DNA from: Anaerotignum sp.
GTDB taxonomy: Bacteria > Bacillota > Clostridia > Lachnospirales > Anaerotignaceae
Reading direction: 5' to 3'
Length of the DNA stretch: 64,000 nucleotides
Assembly (NCBI GenBank): GCA_020024455.1
Contig: JAHHTU010000006.1
Coordinates: 6,181 to 70,180, forward strand
The translations under genes were made by a program, and so were the position numbers. This document shows positions 48,354 through 57,174 of this stretch, in pieces (position 1 is the first letter of the stretch; every line of letters begins with the position of its first letter). The notes beneath the pieces are model-generated. The model worked only from the letters and a program-made list of their open reading frames with translations. It made no database searches and had not been told where the DNA came from.

Positions 48354-50619
48354 ACTGTTGTTCCTGTGCATGGATATGTGCTGCCAAACGTTTGTCTTCT
48401 TGACGGATATGGCCTACCAATCTGTTTGCCAAATCTGTCACATGGCTCAATGTTTGCAATGTTGCACCATTTTGTTTGACTTCAGCTTCCATCTGACGAA
48501 TGTCTGCCTTATATGCTGTATGGAATTTTTTATGTCCTTCATAATTCGGATATGCATATTGTTTCTGTAATTGTTCTTCGTCACCAAAATGCTTATCCAC
48601 ATAATTTGCTAAAAATGTCACAGTTTGTTCAATATGTTTTCGTCCTGTGCCAGATGTACAAGCATCTAACAAGTCATTGATTACATCAAACAACTGTTCG
48701 TGTTCTGTATCTATCAATGTATTGCCTGTTGCAATATCCGGTGTTACTTCATAATGCTTTATGCTTGCATTTTTTATCACAGGAGCGGGTGTTGCAACCA
48801 TCGGGGCATATTTATCATCATATGTCTGATATGTATTTTGATTTGTATAGGACATACTTGGTTGTGGTGCATAGCCTGCTACACCGGACGCACCCATTTG
48901 TCTTGCATATTGCGTATCCACACCTGCATATGCACCATCTTCTTCCGTCTTGAAGTTGCTCAATACTGCGTGCATCATATTGGCTTGTGTAGACAGTTCT
49001 TGGCTGGCTGCTGCGGATTCTTCACTGGTTGCAGAGTTTGTTTGTACCACAGTTGCAATCTGGTCAATGCCTTGTGTGATTTGACGAATTGCCTCTGCTT
49101 CTCTTTCGACTGCTGTTGCAATCAAAGTAATCTGTTCCACTGCCTGTCCTGTCAAGATAACACTGCTTTCAATGGATTCTGCTGCGGAATATGCAATTTC
49201 AGAGCCATGTTCTACGGCTTGAATGGAATCTGCAATCAATTTTGTTGTATTTTTTGCAGCTTCTGCGGATTTTGATGCCAAGTTACGCACTTCGTCCGCA
49301 ACCACAGCAAATCCCTTGCCTGCACTGCCGGCTCTTGCCGCTTCCACGGCTGCATTCAAAGCCAAAATATTTGTTTGGAATGCAATATCTTCAATCGTTT
49401 TGATAATTTTACGGATTTCCTGAGATGCAGATGTAATATTATCCATCGCTTGAATCATTTCATGCATTTTTTCTTTATTGATGACATTTTGTTCACTTGC
49501 TTTGTCTGTATTGTCTTTTGCTGTTTTTGCAGACTCTGCATTTTCACGGGACATTTCGGAAATATCAGTCAATGTTGCAGACAATTCCTGTACAGCACTT
49601 GCCTGTTGTGTTGCCCCCTGTGCCAAAGATTGAGAACCTGATGCTACCTGTTCTGCACTCATAGAAACTTTATCTACGGTATGTTTTATTTCGTTGATAG
49701 TACCACTCAAATTGCTTACCACACTGTCGATACTGTTTGAAATTGCTTCCAAAGTACCAGGGAATTCTGTTTCCACTTTAATGTTGAAATTACCTGCTGC
49801 CATCGCACTTGTGGTGCGGTCAATTTCTGCAATGACAGTCTGCAATACTTCTTGGCTGGTACGCACCGCTTCTGCCATTTCAGATACTTCGTCTTTAGAT
49901 TGATATAAAACCGGCACATCAAATTTCCCTTGACTAAATGCAATAATGGCTTCTTTTAATTCACGCAAAGGTAAAATCAAAGATTTAATCACACGACTGG
50001 AAATAATCATCGTCAAAATTGTGATAACAATCACAAGAATAACACCGATACCAATCGCCATTGCAGAAATTCTATCCTGTGTTTCCAATACTTTTTGTAC
50101 TTCTTGGTCGATTGTTTTTGCAAATTCACGACCAACCTGTGCCTGTGCATTCAATGCCGGCGTACAACTACCAACCAATAATTTCTGTGCTTGGTCAAAA
50201 TCATTTCTTTCAATGGCACTCAAAATTTCAGGAATCATTGCTTCCCAATTTTGAATTCCTGTAATAAACTCCGCACCCAAACCATCTGAAATATCTTCTT
50301 TATAGTCTTTCTGAATCATTTCTGTACTGGAGTGCAGCGTATCCAGCATATCATTCAAAGTGTTTAAGTTGTTGCTGTAATTTAATTTATCTTTATCCAA
50401 TGTGAGATCTCGTACATATCTGGCAGCTGTATTCAAATAAATACGTGTATTTAATACCTGCGTTTCCAATTTTATGTTTTTTTCAATAATCCTTTCATAA
50501 TCTGCTTTCATATTCAGCATACTAAAAATACACATTACCAATACTACCGCTGACATCAAATATGGTGTAAAAAACCCAAATATCAACCGCCTGCGAATTT
50601 TCATGTCTTGTAACTTCAT
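48352..50619 (-). CDS. Methyl-accepting chemotaxis protein with C-terminal hemerythrin domain
   Basis: The protein has 755 residues. Membrane segments at about 13-35 and 187-210 flank a ~150-residue helical four-helix-bundle ligand domain. HAMP (about 212-265) and a second HAMP-like stretch follow, then a methyl-accepting domain with the hairpin tip IAFQTNILALNAAVEAARAG. After a proline-rich linker (about 575-620) comes a bacteriohemerythrin domain. All iron-ligand motifs are visible: IDTEHEQLF, HFGDEE, YEGHKKFH and HIRQED. It probably senses O2 or redox state through the diiron site and signals to CheA, as DcrH does in Desulfovibrio, although here the hemerythrin is fused at the cytoplasmic end. 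No che genes are in the window. Confidence 0.93.
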   Translation of the reverse strand: MKLQDMKIRRRLIFGFFTPYLMSAVVLVMCIFSMLNMKADYERIIEKNIKLETQVLNTRIYLNTAARYVRDLTLDKDKLNYSNNLNTLNDMLDTLHSSTEMIQKDYKEDISDGLGAEFITGIQNWEAMIPEILSAIERNDFDQAQKLLVGSCTPALNAQAQVGREFAKTIDQEVQKVLETQDRISAMAIGIGVILVIVITILTMIISSRVIKSLILPLRELKEAIIAFSQGKFDVPVLYQSKDEVSEMAEAVRTSQEVLQTVIAEIDRTTSAMAAGNFNIKVETEFPGTLEAISNSIDSVVSNLSGTINEIKHTVDKVSMSAEQVASGSQSLAQGATQQASAVQELSATLTDISEMSRENAESAKTAKDNTDKASEQNVINKEKMHEMIQAMDNITSASQEIRKIIKTIEDIAFQTNILALNAAVEAARAGSAGKGFAVVADEVRNLASKSAEAAKNTTKLIADSIQAVEHGSEIAYSAAESIESSVILTGQAVEQITLIATAVEREAEAIRQITQGIDQIATVVQTNSATSEESAAASQELSTQANMMHAVLSNFKTEEDGAYAGVDTQYARQMGASGVAGYAPQPSMSYTNQNTYQTYDDKYAPMVATPAPVIKNASIKHYEVTPDIATGNTLIDTEHEQLFDVINDLLDACTSGTGRKHIEQTVTFLANYVDKHFGDEEQLQKQYAYPNYEGHKKFHTAYKADIRQMEAEVKQNGATLQTLSHVTDLANRLVGHIRQEDKRLAAHIHAQEQQ

Positions 50620-50672
50620 AATGTACAAACCCCTCCTCATTTTGGTACACGTCAAAAAAACCATCTCTCTAT

Positions 50673-50699
50673 TTATCGACAGTTTTTTTAAAAACTTAA
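50673..50699 (-). promoter_or_regulatory. Sigma-28 (SigD)-like promoter of chemoreceptor gene
   Basis: On the minus strand the -35 is TTAA (50696-50699), the spacer is 15 nt, and the -10 is GTCGATAA (50673-50680), close to the SigD consensus TAAA-N15-GCCGATAT. It lies 54 nt before the start codon. No sigma-A promoter of equal quality is seen. Confidence 0.65.
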
Positions 50700-50756
50700 C
50701 ATTTTTTAACAATTTTACACTATTTCCATATCAAATTCAAGTGTATTTCTATCAAA

Positions 50757-50796
50757 AAAACAACAAGAAAGAAAACTGTTTTCTTTCTTGTTGTTT
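50757..50796 (-). terminator. Intrinsic terminator after guaB
   Basis: A 17-bp near-perfect inverted repeat, AACAACAAGAAAGAAAAC / TTTTCTTTCTTGTTGTT, is followed by T7 on the minus strand. It lies 10 nt after the guaB stop codon. Confidence 0.88.
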
Positions 50797-50805
50797 GGCT
50801 TGTTT

Positions 50806-52308
50806 TTATTTATAATTTGTGCTGTCTTTTAACAATACATCATGTGCACCGCCTTCTACAAGGCTTGTTGTAGAAATCACGGTCAATTTCGCTTTTTGCT
50901 GCAATTGCGGTATAGACAATACCCCACAGTTGCACATGGTAGATTTTACTTTTTTCAAAGACAAGTTTACATTATCATGCAAACTACCTGCATATGGCAC
51001 ATAAGAATCCACACCTTCTTCAAAAGAAAGTTTTGCATCACCGCCCATATCATATCTTTGCCAGTTTCTTGCACGGGAAGAACCTTCACCCCAGTATTCT
51101 TTCATATAGCTACCGTTGATGTTGACTTTGTTGGTAGGACTTTCATCAAAACGAGCAAAATATCTGCCCAACATAATGAAGTCAGCACCCATTGCCAATG
51201 CCAATGTCATGTGATAATCATATACAATGCCGCCATCAGAGCAAATGGGAATATAGATACCGGTTTCTTTGAAATATGCATCTCTTGCCTGTGCTACTTC
51301 AATGACAGCAGATGCCTGTCCTCTGCCAATGCCTTTTTGTTCTCTTGTGATACAAATAGAGCCGCCGCCAATACCAACTTTGATAAAGTCTGCACCACAT
51401 TCTGCCAAGAAACGGAATCCTTCTGCATCTACCACGTTGCCTGCACCGATTTTGACAGTATCTCCATAAGTTTCCCTAATCCAATCCAGTGTCATTTTCT
51501 GCCATTCGGAATATCCTTCTGAGGAATCAATACACAAAATATCTACCCCTGCTTCCAACAATGCAGGCACACGTTCTTTGTAGTCACGGGTGTTAATACC
51601 GGCACCAACCACATACCGTTTTTGATTATCCAACAATTCATTTGTATTTTCTTTGTGGCTGTCATAGTCTTTACGAAATACCAAATATTGCAATCTGCCT
51701 TCTTCGTCCAAAATCGGTAACTGATTGATTTTGTTATCCCAAATAATATCGTTTGCTTCTTTCAGTGTTGTGCCTGCCGGTGCATAAATGAGCTGGTTCA
51801 ACGGTGTCATAAATTCTTTCACCTGTGTATTTGCGTTCATACGACTCACACGATAATCTCTGCTTGTTACCAAACCAACCAATTTTCCCTGTGCAGTACC
51901 ATCTGTGGTCACTGCCACGGTGGAATGTCCGGTTCTGTTTTTCAAATTCAGAATATCTTGCAATGTGCTTTCCGGACTGATATTGGAATCACTCATGACA
52001 AAGCCTGCTTTATATGCCTTTGCTCTGGCAACCATTGCTGCTTGACTTTCGATGGTTTGAGAACCATAAATAAAAGAAATACCGCCTTCTTTTGCCAATG
52101 CCACTGCCATTTTATCATCAGAAACTGCTTGCATCACCGCAGAAACCAAAGGAATGTTCATCTGAATTGCAGGTTTTTCTCCTTTTTTGAATTTGACTAC
52201 CGGTGTTTGCAGGCTAACGTTGTCCACCATACAATCTTTGGAGGAATATCCCGGTACTAACAGATATTCACTAAATGTTCTGGAAGGTTCTGTGATATAA
52301 GTTGCCAT
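50806..52308 (-). CDS. guaB: IMP dehydrogenase
   Basis: The protein has 500 residues. Two CBS domains (about 95-210) are inserted in the (beta/alpha)8 barrel. The catalytic loop is GIGGGSICITREQKGIGRGQ with the active-site Cys, preceded by GAGNVVDAEGFRFLAECGAD. The flap region is EGVDSYVPYAGS. It oxidises IMP to XMP, the first committed step of GMP synthesis. The N-terminus TFSEYLLVPGYSSKDC resembles the longer IMPDH subgroup seen in Clostridia. AAGGAG lies 10 nt before ATG 52308. Confidence 0.93.
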   Translation of the reverse strand: MATYITEPSRTFSEYLLVPGYSSKDCMVDNVSLQTPVVKFKKGEKPAIQMNIPLVSAVMQAVSDDKMAVALAKEGGISFIYGSQTIESQAAMVARAKAYKAGFVMSDSNISPESTLQDILNLKNRTGHSTVAVTTDGTAQGKLVGLVTSRDYRVSRMNANTQVKEFMTPLNQLIYAPAGTTLKEANDIIWDNKINQLPILDEEGRLQYLVFRKDYDSHKENTNELLDNQKRYVVGAGINTRDYKERVPALLEAGVDILCIDSSEGYSEWQKMTLDWIRETYGDTVKIGAGNVVDAEGFRFLAECGADFIKVGIGGGSICITREQKGIGRGQASAVIEVAQARDAYFKETGIYIPICSDGGIVYDYHMTLALAMGADFIMLGRYFARFDESPTNKVNINGSYMKEYWGEGSSRARNWQRYDMGGDAKLSFEEGVDSYVPYAGSLHDNVNLSLKKVKSTMCNCGVLSIPQLQQKAKLTVISTTSLVEGGAHDVLLKDSTNYK

Positions 52309-52461
52309 ATGTCTCTCTCCTTTTCCAATCCTAATATTCTATATTTTTTTCTGCAATAAATAAAAAAGGGAAAGCCCAACGTTGCTGATTTTGCGTATGT
52401 TCTTTTCCCAAATCTTTTTCTTTGTTTTATACATATTTGTATTGCATAAGATTTTAACACT

Positions 52462-52485
52462 AAAAAGCCCCCTATTCAAGGGGGC
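52462..52485 (-). terminator. Intrinsic terminator after Gx-transporter gene
   Basis: On the minus strand GCCCCC / GGGGGC with a 7-nt loop is followed by TTTTTA. The rest of the 239-nt gap to guaB is AT-rich; no clear guaB promoter was found. Confidence 0.85.
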
Positions 52486-52547
52486 AAAAAAAAATTTTTC
52501 ATATTTTGTAAAATTCGTCACTTTTTGTGCCAAAACACGCCTTGTTT

Positions 52548-53036
52548 TTATCTTCTATGCAAATAAGGCAATGTCCAATTTGCAACCATACCAATCAAAA
52601 ACCCTGTCACAACGCCTGTCACAAGCAAAAATGGCAAATAATACGCAATTTTAATATTTTCCACAACCAATGCCGCTACGATAATCTGTCCCACATTATG
52701 GAACACACCACCCATCATGCTAACGCCTGTCATGCTGCATTTTCCGGTCTTTTTGAGCAACACCATCACGCCCAGACTGCACATCGCACCGGCCAAACTG
52801 TATAACAAACCTGCAAAGCCTGCAAACAGCAATCCGGAAAGCACAATCCTTACCAAGGATATGAAAAAAGCAGGTTTTGCTCCCATATGGTACAACACCA
52901 CCACAATCACCACATTAGCAAGCCCCAGTTTCATGCCGGGTACCACAAGCGGCAAAGGAATGAGTACCTCCACATAACTCATCAACATTGCCAACGCTAC
53001 AAACAGTCCATATTGTGCGACTTTTCTACTTTCCAT
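52548..53036 (-). CDS. Gx transporter family protein (heptaprenyl diphosphate synthase component I-like)
   Basis: The protein has 162 residues with five to six membrane segments. The N-terminal half ALAMLMSYVEVLIPLPLVVP then GMKLGLANVVIVVVLYHMG is the signature of the Gx transporter/HepI family. These are ECF S-component-like membrane proteins encoded with a NusG-II protein in anaerobic Firmicutes. Substrate unknown. It begins 1 nt after the NusG-II gene, so the pair is translationally coupled. Confidence 0.85.
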   Translation of the reverse strand: MESRKVAQYGLFVALAMLMSYVEVLIPLPLVVPGMKLGLANVVIVVVLYHMGAKPAFFISLVRIVLSGLLFAGFAGLLYSLAGAMCSLGVMVLLKKTGKCSMTGVSMMGGVFHNVGQIIVAALVVENIKIAYYLPFLLVTGVVTGFLIGMVANWTLPYLHRR

Positions 53037-53037
53037 A

Positions 53038-53400
53038 TCAATTCACCACCATATCCACTTCCTGTGCTTGTCCCTCCAACACAGTCACCACTGTTTTATG
53101 CGGCAAACATACAATCGTTTCCCCTGTTTTGGATATCCTTTTTTGTTCTGTGCAAAGACCATCTCGGCAGTCTGCCTCAATGACTTTTGCCTTCCCGTCT
53201 TTGATTTCCACCACATTATACCCATGTTCGGTTTCCAAACGATATACGGTATCTTCTGTCAATGACAACTCTTTTTTGACTGCACCATCTACAGTGATTT
53301 CCACTGTGCCACCTTGCTTTGCATTCCCCATTGTCACACCATACAATACGGCTGCCACGCCCAATACCAAAACCACAAGCACAATATCCCAACGTTTCAT
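53038..53400 (-). CDS. NusG domain II-containing exported protein
   Basis: The protein has 120 residues. One N-terminal membrane anchor (WDIVLVVLVLGVAAVLYGVT) is followed by a small beta-barrel. Conserved motifs include NVVEIKDGKAKVIEADCRDG and CTEQKRISKTGETIVCLPHK. The family sits beside Gx transporter genes and often Rnf or FMN-binding proteins. The CRDGLC and CLPHK cysteines are conserved and may bind metal or form a disulfide outside the membrane. Function unknown. Confidence 0.85.
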   Translation of the reverse strand: MKRWDIVLVVLVLGVAAVLYGVTMGNAKQGGTVEITVDGAVKKELSLTEDTVYRLETEHGYNVVEIKDGKAKVIEADCRDGLCTEQKRISKTGETIVCLPHKTVVTVLEGQAQEVDMVVN

Positions 53401-53446
53401 GATTACACCTGCTTTCTTGATTTTTCTATGTATTGCTATATATATG

Positions 53447-53475
53447 GAAAAAAGGAAGCACCAGCTTCCTTTTTT
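53447..53475 (-). terminator. Terminator of tRNA-Phe transcript
   Basis: AAGGAAGC / GCTTCCTT with a 4-nt loop is flanked by A/T runs and lies about 35 nt after the tRNA on the minus strand. Confidence 0.8.
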
Positions 53476-53509
53476 AGTAGTAGTAGGATTTGTTATAGTA
53501 CATAAAAAA

Positions 53510-53582
<73 letters not shown>

Positions 53583-53604
53583 ATATCGCATTTCATGCCC
53601 GTTT

Positions 53605-53633
53605 ATTATACCGTGGTTTTTGTCTATTGTCAA
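53605..53633 (-). promoter_or_regulatory. Promoter of tRNA-Phe
   Basis: On the minus strand the -35 is a perfect TTGACA (53628-53633), the spacer is 17 nt and the -10 is a perfect TATAAT (53605-53610). This is the strongest consensus promoter in the window. Confidence 0.92.
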
Positions 53634-53666
53634 CTACAAAATGCGATATTTTATTTATTTTTATTG

Positions 53667-53703
53667 CAAAAAAAACCTTGGAGCAACTCCCCAAGGTTTT
53701 TTG
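53667..53703 (-). terminator. Intrinsic terminator after asnS
   Basis: AAAAACCTTGG / CCAAGGTTTTT with an inner GAG/CTC pairing forms the hairpin. On the minus strand a T-run follows. Confidence 0.88.
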
Positions 53704-53704
53704 C

Positions 53705-55099
53705 TTAAAATTCTGCATTTTTTACAGTTCTTGGATAAGGCAATACATCACGGATATTGCTCATACCGGTCAAATACATGACTGCACGTTCAAAGCCCAA
53801 GCCGTAGCCTGCGTGTCTTGTACCGCCGTATTTACGCAAATCCAGATACCACCAGTAATCTTCTTTTGCCAATCCCAGCTCGTCCATACGTGCTTCCAAA
53901 ACGTCCAGACGTTCTTCTCTTTGGCTGCCGCCAATGATTTCACCAATGCCGGGAACCAACAAGTCCATTGCCGCAACGGTTTTGTTGTCGTCATTCATAC
54001 GCATATAAAATGCCTTGATATCTTTGGGATAATCTGTGACAAACACAGGTTTTTTGAAAATTTCTTCTGTCAAATACCGTTCATGTTCTGTTTGTAAATC
54101 AATCCCCCATTCCACAGGGTATTCAAATGATTTTCCGGATTTTTTGAGCAATTCTACCGCTTCTGTATATGTCACACGGCCAAAATCGTTGTTCAAAATA
54201 TTATCCAGTCGTTCCAACAGACCTTTATCTACAAAGCTATTGAAAAATGCCATTTCTTCCGGTGCCTGTTCTAATACATATTGAATGATATATTTCAGCA
54301 TTTCTTCTGCCATTTCCATATTATCCTGCAAATCAGCAAATGCCATTTCCGGTTCAATCATCCAAAATTCTGCGGCATGGCGGGCAGTGTTGGAATTTTC
54401 CGCACGGAATGTAGGGCCAAATGTATATACATTACGGAATGCCATTGCAAATGTTTCCGCAGAAAGCTGACCACTCACAGTCAAGTTTGTTTCTTTCCCA
54501 AAGAAGTCTTTGGAGAAGTCCACAGAACCATCTTCATTTTTGGGCAAATTGTTCAAATCCAATGTCGTCACACGGAACATTTCACCTGCACCCTCGCAGT
54601 CACTGCCTGTGATGATGGGTGTATGTGCATATACAAATCCTTTTTCTTGGAAAAATTTATGAATGGCATATGCAATCAAACTTCTGACACGGAATGTTGC
54701 AGAAAACATATTGGTTCTTGGTCTTAAATAAGCAATCTGACGCAAGAATTCCACGCTATGACGTTTTTTCTGCAAAGGATAATCCGGTGTGGATTGTCCT
54801 TCCACATCAATGGCTGTTGCTTTTACTTCAAAAGGTTGTTTTGCATCTGGTGTTTCCACCAAAAGCCCTTTGACAATAATGGCAGCACCGATATTCAGTT
54901 TTGTAATTTCCTGATAATTGGACAACTGCTCTGCTTCAAATACAATCTGTATATTTTTGAAAAAAGAACCATCATTCAGTTCAATAAAGCCAAAATTTTT
55001 GGATACACGCATGGTACGTATCCAGCCGCCTAATGTTACTTCTTTGTCTGCATACATCGCAGTATCACGATATATTGATTTTACGGTATTCAAATCCAA
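53705..55099 (-). CDS. asnS: Asparaginyl-tRNA synthetase
   Basis: The protein has 464 residues. An N-terminal OB-fold anticodon-binding domain (about 15-100, VTLGGWIRTMRVSKNFGFIE) precedes a class IIb catalytic domain. Motif 2 is FGPTFRAENSNTARHAAEFW and motif 3 is YGLGFERAVMYLTG. The RHAAEFWMIEPEM region distinguishes AsnRS from AspRS. No T-box is present upstream. Confidence 0.96.
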   Translation of the reverse strand: MDLNTVKSIYRDTAMYADKEVTLGGWIRTMRVSKNFGFIELNDGSFFKNIQIVFEAEQLSNYQEITKLNIGAAIIVKGLLVETPDAKQPFEVKATAIDVEGQSTPDYPLQKKRHSVEFLRQIAYLRPRTNMFSATFRVRSLIAYAIHKFFQEKGFVYAHTPIITGSDCEGAGEMFRVTTLDLNNLPKNEDGSVDFSKDFFGKETNLTVSGQLSAETFAMAFRNVYTFGPTFRAENSNTARHAAEFWMIEPEMAFADLQDNMEMAEEMLKYIIQYVLEQAPEEMAFFNSFVDKGLLERLDNILNNDFGRVTYTEAVELLKKSGKSFEYPVEWGIDLQTEHERYLTEEIFKKPVFVTDYPKDIKAFYMRMNDDNKTVAAMDLLVPGIGEIIGGSQREERLDVLEARMDELGLAKEDYWWYLDLRKYGGTRHAGYGLGFERAVMYLTGMSNIRDVLPYPRTVKNAEF

Positions 55100-55141
55100 A
55101 ATCCATCTCTCCTTTTTTGTTGCATATTCTCATTGTTTACT

Positions 55142-55170
55142 ATTTTAGCCTTGTTATGGGAAAAACACAA
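55142..55170 (-). promoter_or_regulatory. Promoter for asnS
   Basis: On the minus strand the -35 is TTGTGT (55165-55170), the spacer is 17 nt and the -10 is TAAAAT (55142-55147). It lies between msrAB and asnS. Confidence 0.5.
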
Positions 55171-55178
55171 CCTTTTTT

Positions 55179-56159
55179 TCAATCCTCCACATATGGCAGA
55201 TATTTTCCGTATCCTTGTGCTTCCATATCCTCTTTTGGGATAAAGCGTAACGATGCACTGTTGATACAATACCGTAAACCACCTGTTTCCGCAGGGCCAT
55301 CGTCAAACACGTGTCCCAGATGTGCGTTACCCACACGACTTCTGACTTCTGTTCGTATCATATTATGGGATACATCATCATATTCTTTGACAACATTGGG
55401 GTCTATGGGTTTTGAAAATGCCGGCCAACCGCAAGCAGAGAAAAACTTGTCTTTGGAAGAAAACATAGGCTCACCGGAAGTGATGTCCACATACAGCCCT
55501 GCTGCGGACTGTTGCCAATATGCGTTGCGAAATGGTGGTTCTGTGGTATTTCTTTGTGTCACCAAATACTGTAATTGCGTCAAATGTTGCTCCATATCCT
55601 CTTTGGACATGACTTGATACTGCTTTGCATCGACAATGCTTTGTTTTTGCTTTTCAATTTTTGCAAAATTGATGTGACAATATCCTTGGGGATTTTTGGT
55701 CAAATATTTCTGATGGTATGCCTCTGCCTCCACAAAATGAAACACAGGCAAAAGCTCTGTACGAATGGGTTTATCATACTTTGTTTGCAACTGTGCCAAA
55801 GATTGTTTTGCAATTTGTACTTGTTCCTGTGTGGTGGTGTAAATCCCTGTGCGATACTGCACCCCGATATCCATACCTTGCCTACCCAATGTGGTGGGGT
55901 CTATGGTGTAATAAAATTCTTCCAAAATATTTGTCAAATTTGTTTTTTCTGTATCAAAAACAACCTCTACCGCCTCAGCATATCCAATACCACGACAAAC
56001 TTCCTCATATGTGACTTCTTCTTTTTTCTCTTGCCACATGGGTTCTTCTTTGCCCAAAATATACCCCACCCTTGTGGCAATCACGCCTGTAACGGTTTCC
56101 ATATATTTTTCTGTTCCCCAAAAACAGCCGCCTGCCAAATAAATGGTTTCCTTTTGCAT
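55179..56159 (-). CDS. msrAB: Bifunctional methionine sulfoxide reductase MsrA-MsrB
   Basis: The protein has 326 residues. The MsrA domain (about 1-160) has the catalytic GGCFWGTEKYM at residues 10-20 and a PVFHFVEAEAYHQKYL segment. The MsrB domain (about 185-320) has ACGWPAFSKP with the resolving Cys and the catalytic RYCINSASLRFIP. The zinc Cys pairs of many MsrB proteins are absent, as is usual for fused forms. It repairs both stereoisomers of methionine sulfoxide. No signal peptide, so cytoplasmic. It begins 6 nt after the nitrilase gene in one operon. Confidence 0.95.
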   Translation of the reverse strand: MQKETIYLAGGCFWGTEKYMETVTGVIATRVGYILGKEEPMWQEKKEEVTYEEVCRGIGYAEAVEVVFDTEKTNLTNILEEFYYTIDPTTLGRQGMDIGVQYRTGIYTTTQEQVQIAKQSLAQLQTKYDKPIRTELLPVFHFVEAEAYHQKYLTKNPQGYCHINFAKIEKQKQSIVDAKQYQVMSKEDMEQHLTQLQYLVTQRNTTEPPFRNAYWQQSAAGLYVDITSGEPMFSSKDKFFSACGWPAFSKPIDPNVVKEYDDVSHNMIRTEVRSRVGNAHLGHVFDDGPAETGGLRYCINSASLRFIPKEDMEAQGYGKYLPYVED

Positions 56160-56165
56160 ATGCTA

Positions 56166-56993
56166 TCACCTCATATTATCAAATCCATACAATGTATAAA
56201 CATCGGTACGACGATGCCGTAACAATGGCAATTCCTGTCTGATTTTTTCTTCTTTTTCAAAATCCAATTCTGCAAACACAATGGTTTCTTTTTCATCTGC
56301 TTGTGCCACCACTTCGCCCCAAGGATTTGTAACAATCGAATGTCCGTATGCATGATAACTTGCTTGGGTATCCCTTGCAGGAGAGCAACCCATAAAATAC
56401 ACCTGATTGTCCAAAGCTCTTGCACGAAATGTCAATTCCCAATGGGCAGGCCCTGTGGTGAGGTTGAATGCTGCTGGCACACATACCGCCTTTGCCCCTG
56501 CCAGTGCCATCATACGTGTCAATTCCGGAAACCGCACATCATAACAAATACAAAGTCCTATTCTGCCCCACGGAGTTTCAAATACCGTAAATCGGCTGCC
56601 TGCACACAATGTTTCAGACTCTTGAAAATGCTGTCCACCTTTGACATGGATATCGAATAAATGCACTTTTCTATGTTTTGCAATACACATACCATCTGGA
56701 CGAAATACATAAGAGGTATTATAGACAACACGATTTTCTTGTTCCGGCACAGAGCCTGCCACCAAATACACCCCTGTTTCTTTTGCCATTGCAGCCAATG
56801 CCTGATAGGTTTCTCCACCCTCCGGCTCTGCAAATCTCGGAAAATTTGATGTTTCATACGGACATATAAACATCTCGGGTAATATCACCAAATCTGCACC
56901 ATTGGCTTTTGCCTGTCTGATTTTATCATATGCAGTGATCATATTTTGTTTTGGTGTTGGTGATACATACATTTGCACCAAAGCAACCTTCAT
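56166..56993 (-). CDS. Carbon-nitrogen hydrolase (nitrilase superfamily, omega-amidase-like)
   Basis: The protein has 275 residues. The Glu-Lys-Cys triad is in VILPEMFICPY (Glu near 40), KHRKVHLFDI (Lys near 110) and GLCICYDVRFPEL (Cys near 152). The sequence around the Cys and the terminal RRTDVYTL fit the Nit2/omega-amidase branch, which hydrolyses alpha-ketoglutaramate and similar amides. The natural substrate is not certain. It is the first gene of a pair with msrAB. Confidence 0.9.
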   Translation of the reverse strand: MKVALVQMYVSPTPKQNMITAYDKIRQAKANGADLVILPEMFICPYETSNFPRFAEPEGGETYQALAAMAKETGVYLVAGSVPEQENRVVYNTSYVFRPDGMCIAKHRKVHLFDIHVKGGQHFQESETLCAGSRFTVFETPWGRIGLCICYDVRFPELTRMMALAGAKAVCVPAAFNLTTGPAHWELTFRARALDNQVYFMGCSPARDTQASYHAYGHSIVTNPWGEVVAQADEKETIVFAELDFEKEEKIRQELPLLRHRRTDVYTLYGFDNMR

Positions 56994-57085
56994 ACTTCAT
57001 ACACCCTTTCTGGTCGTAGTTTTACTTTTTTTTATTATATCATATTCCCAAAATTACATATACAAAAAAAAATGATAAAAATAGA

Positions 57086-57113
57086 TTGACAATTTACAAA
57101 TTTATGCTATAAT
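57086..57113 (+). promoter_or_regulatory. Promoter for rubrerythrin gene
   Basis: The -35 is TTGACA (57086-57091), the spacer is 16 nt and the -10 is TATAAT (57108-57113). Both hexamers are perfect. Confidence 0.85.
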
Positions 57114-57128
57114 AAAATTAATACTAAA

Positions 57129-57143
57129 TGATAATAATTCTTA
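57129..57143 (+). promoter_or_regulatory. Fur/PerR-like operator at rubrerythrin promoter
   Basis: TGATAAT-A-ATTCTTA fits the 7-1-7 Fur-family box (TGATAATnATTATCA) with a perfect first half and two mismatches in the second. It lies 15 nt after the -10, a repressor position. Confidence 0.45.
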
Positions 57144-57174
57144 TTTAATAACAAGTACGGAGGAGGTACACATT

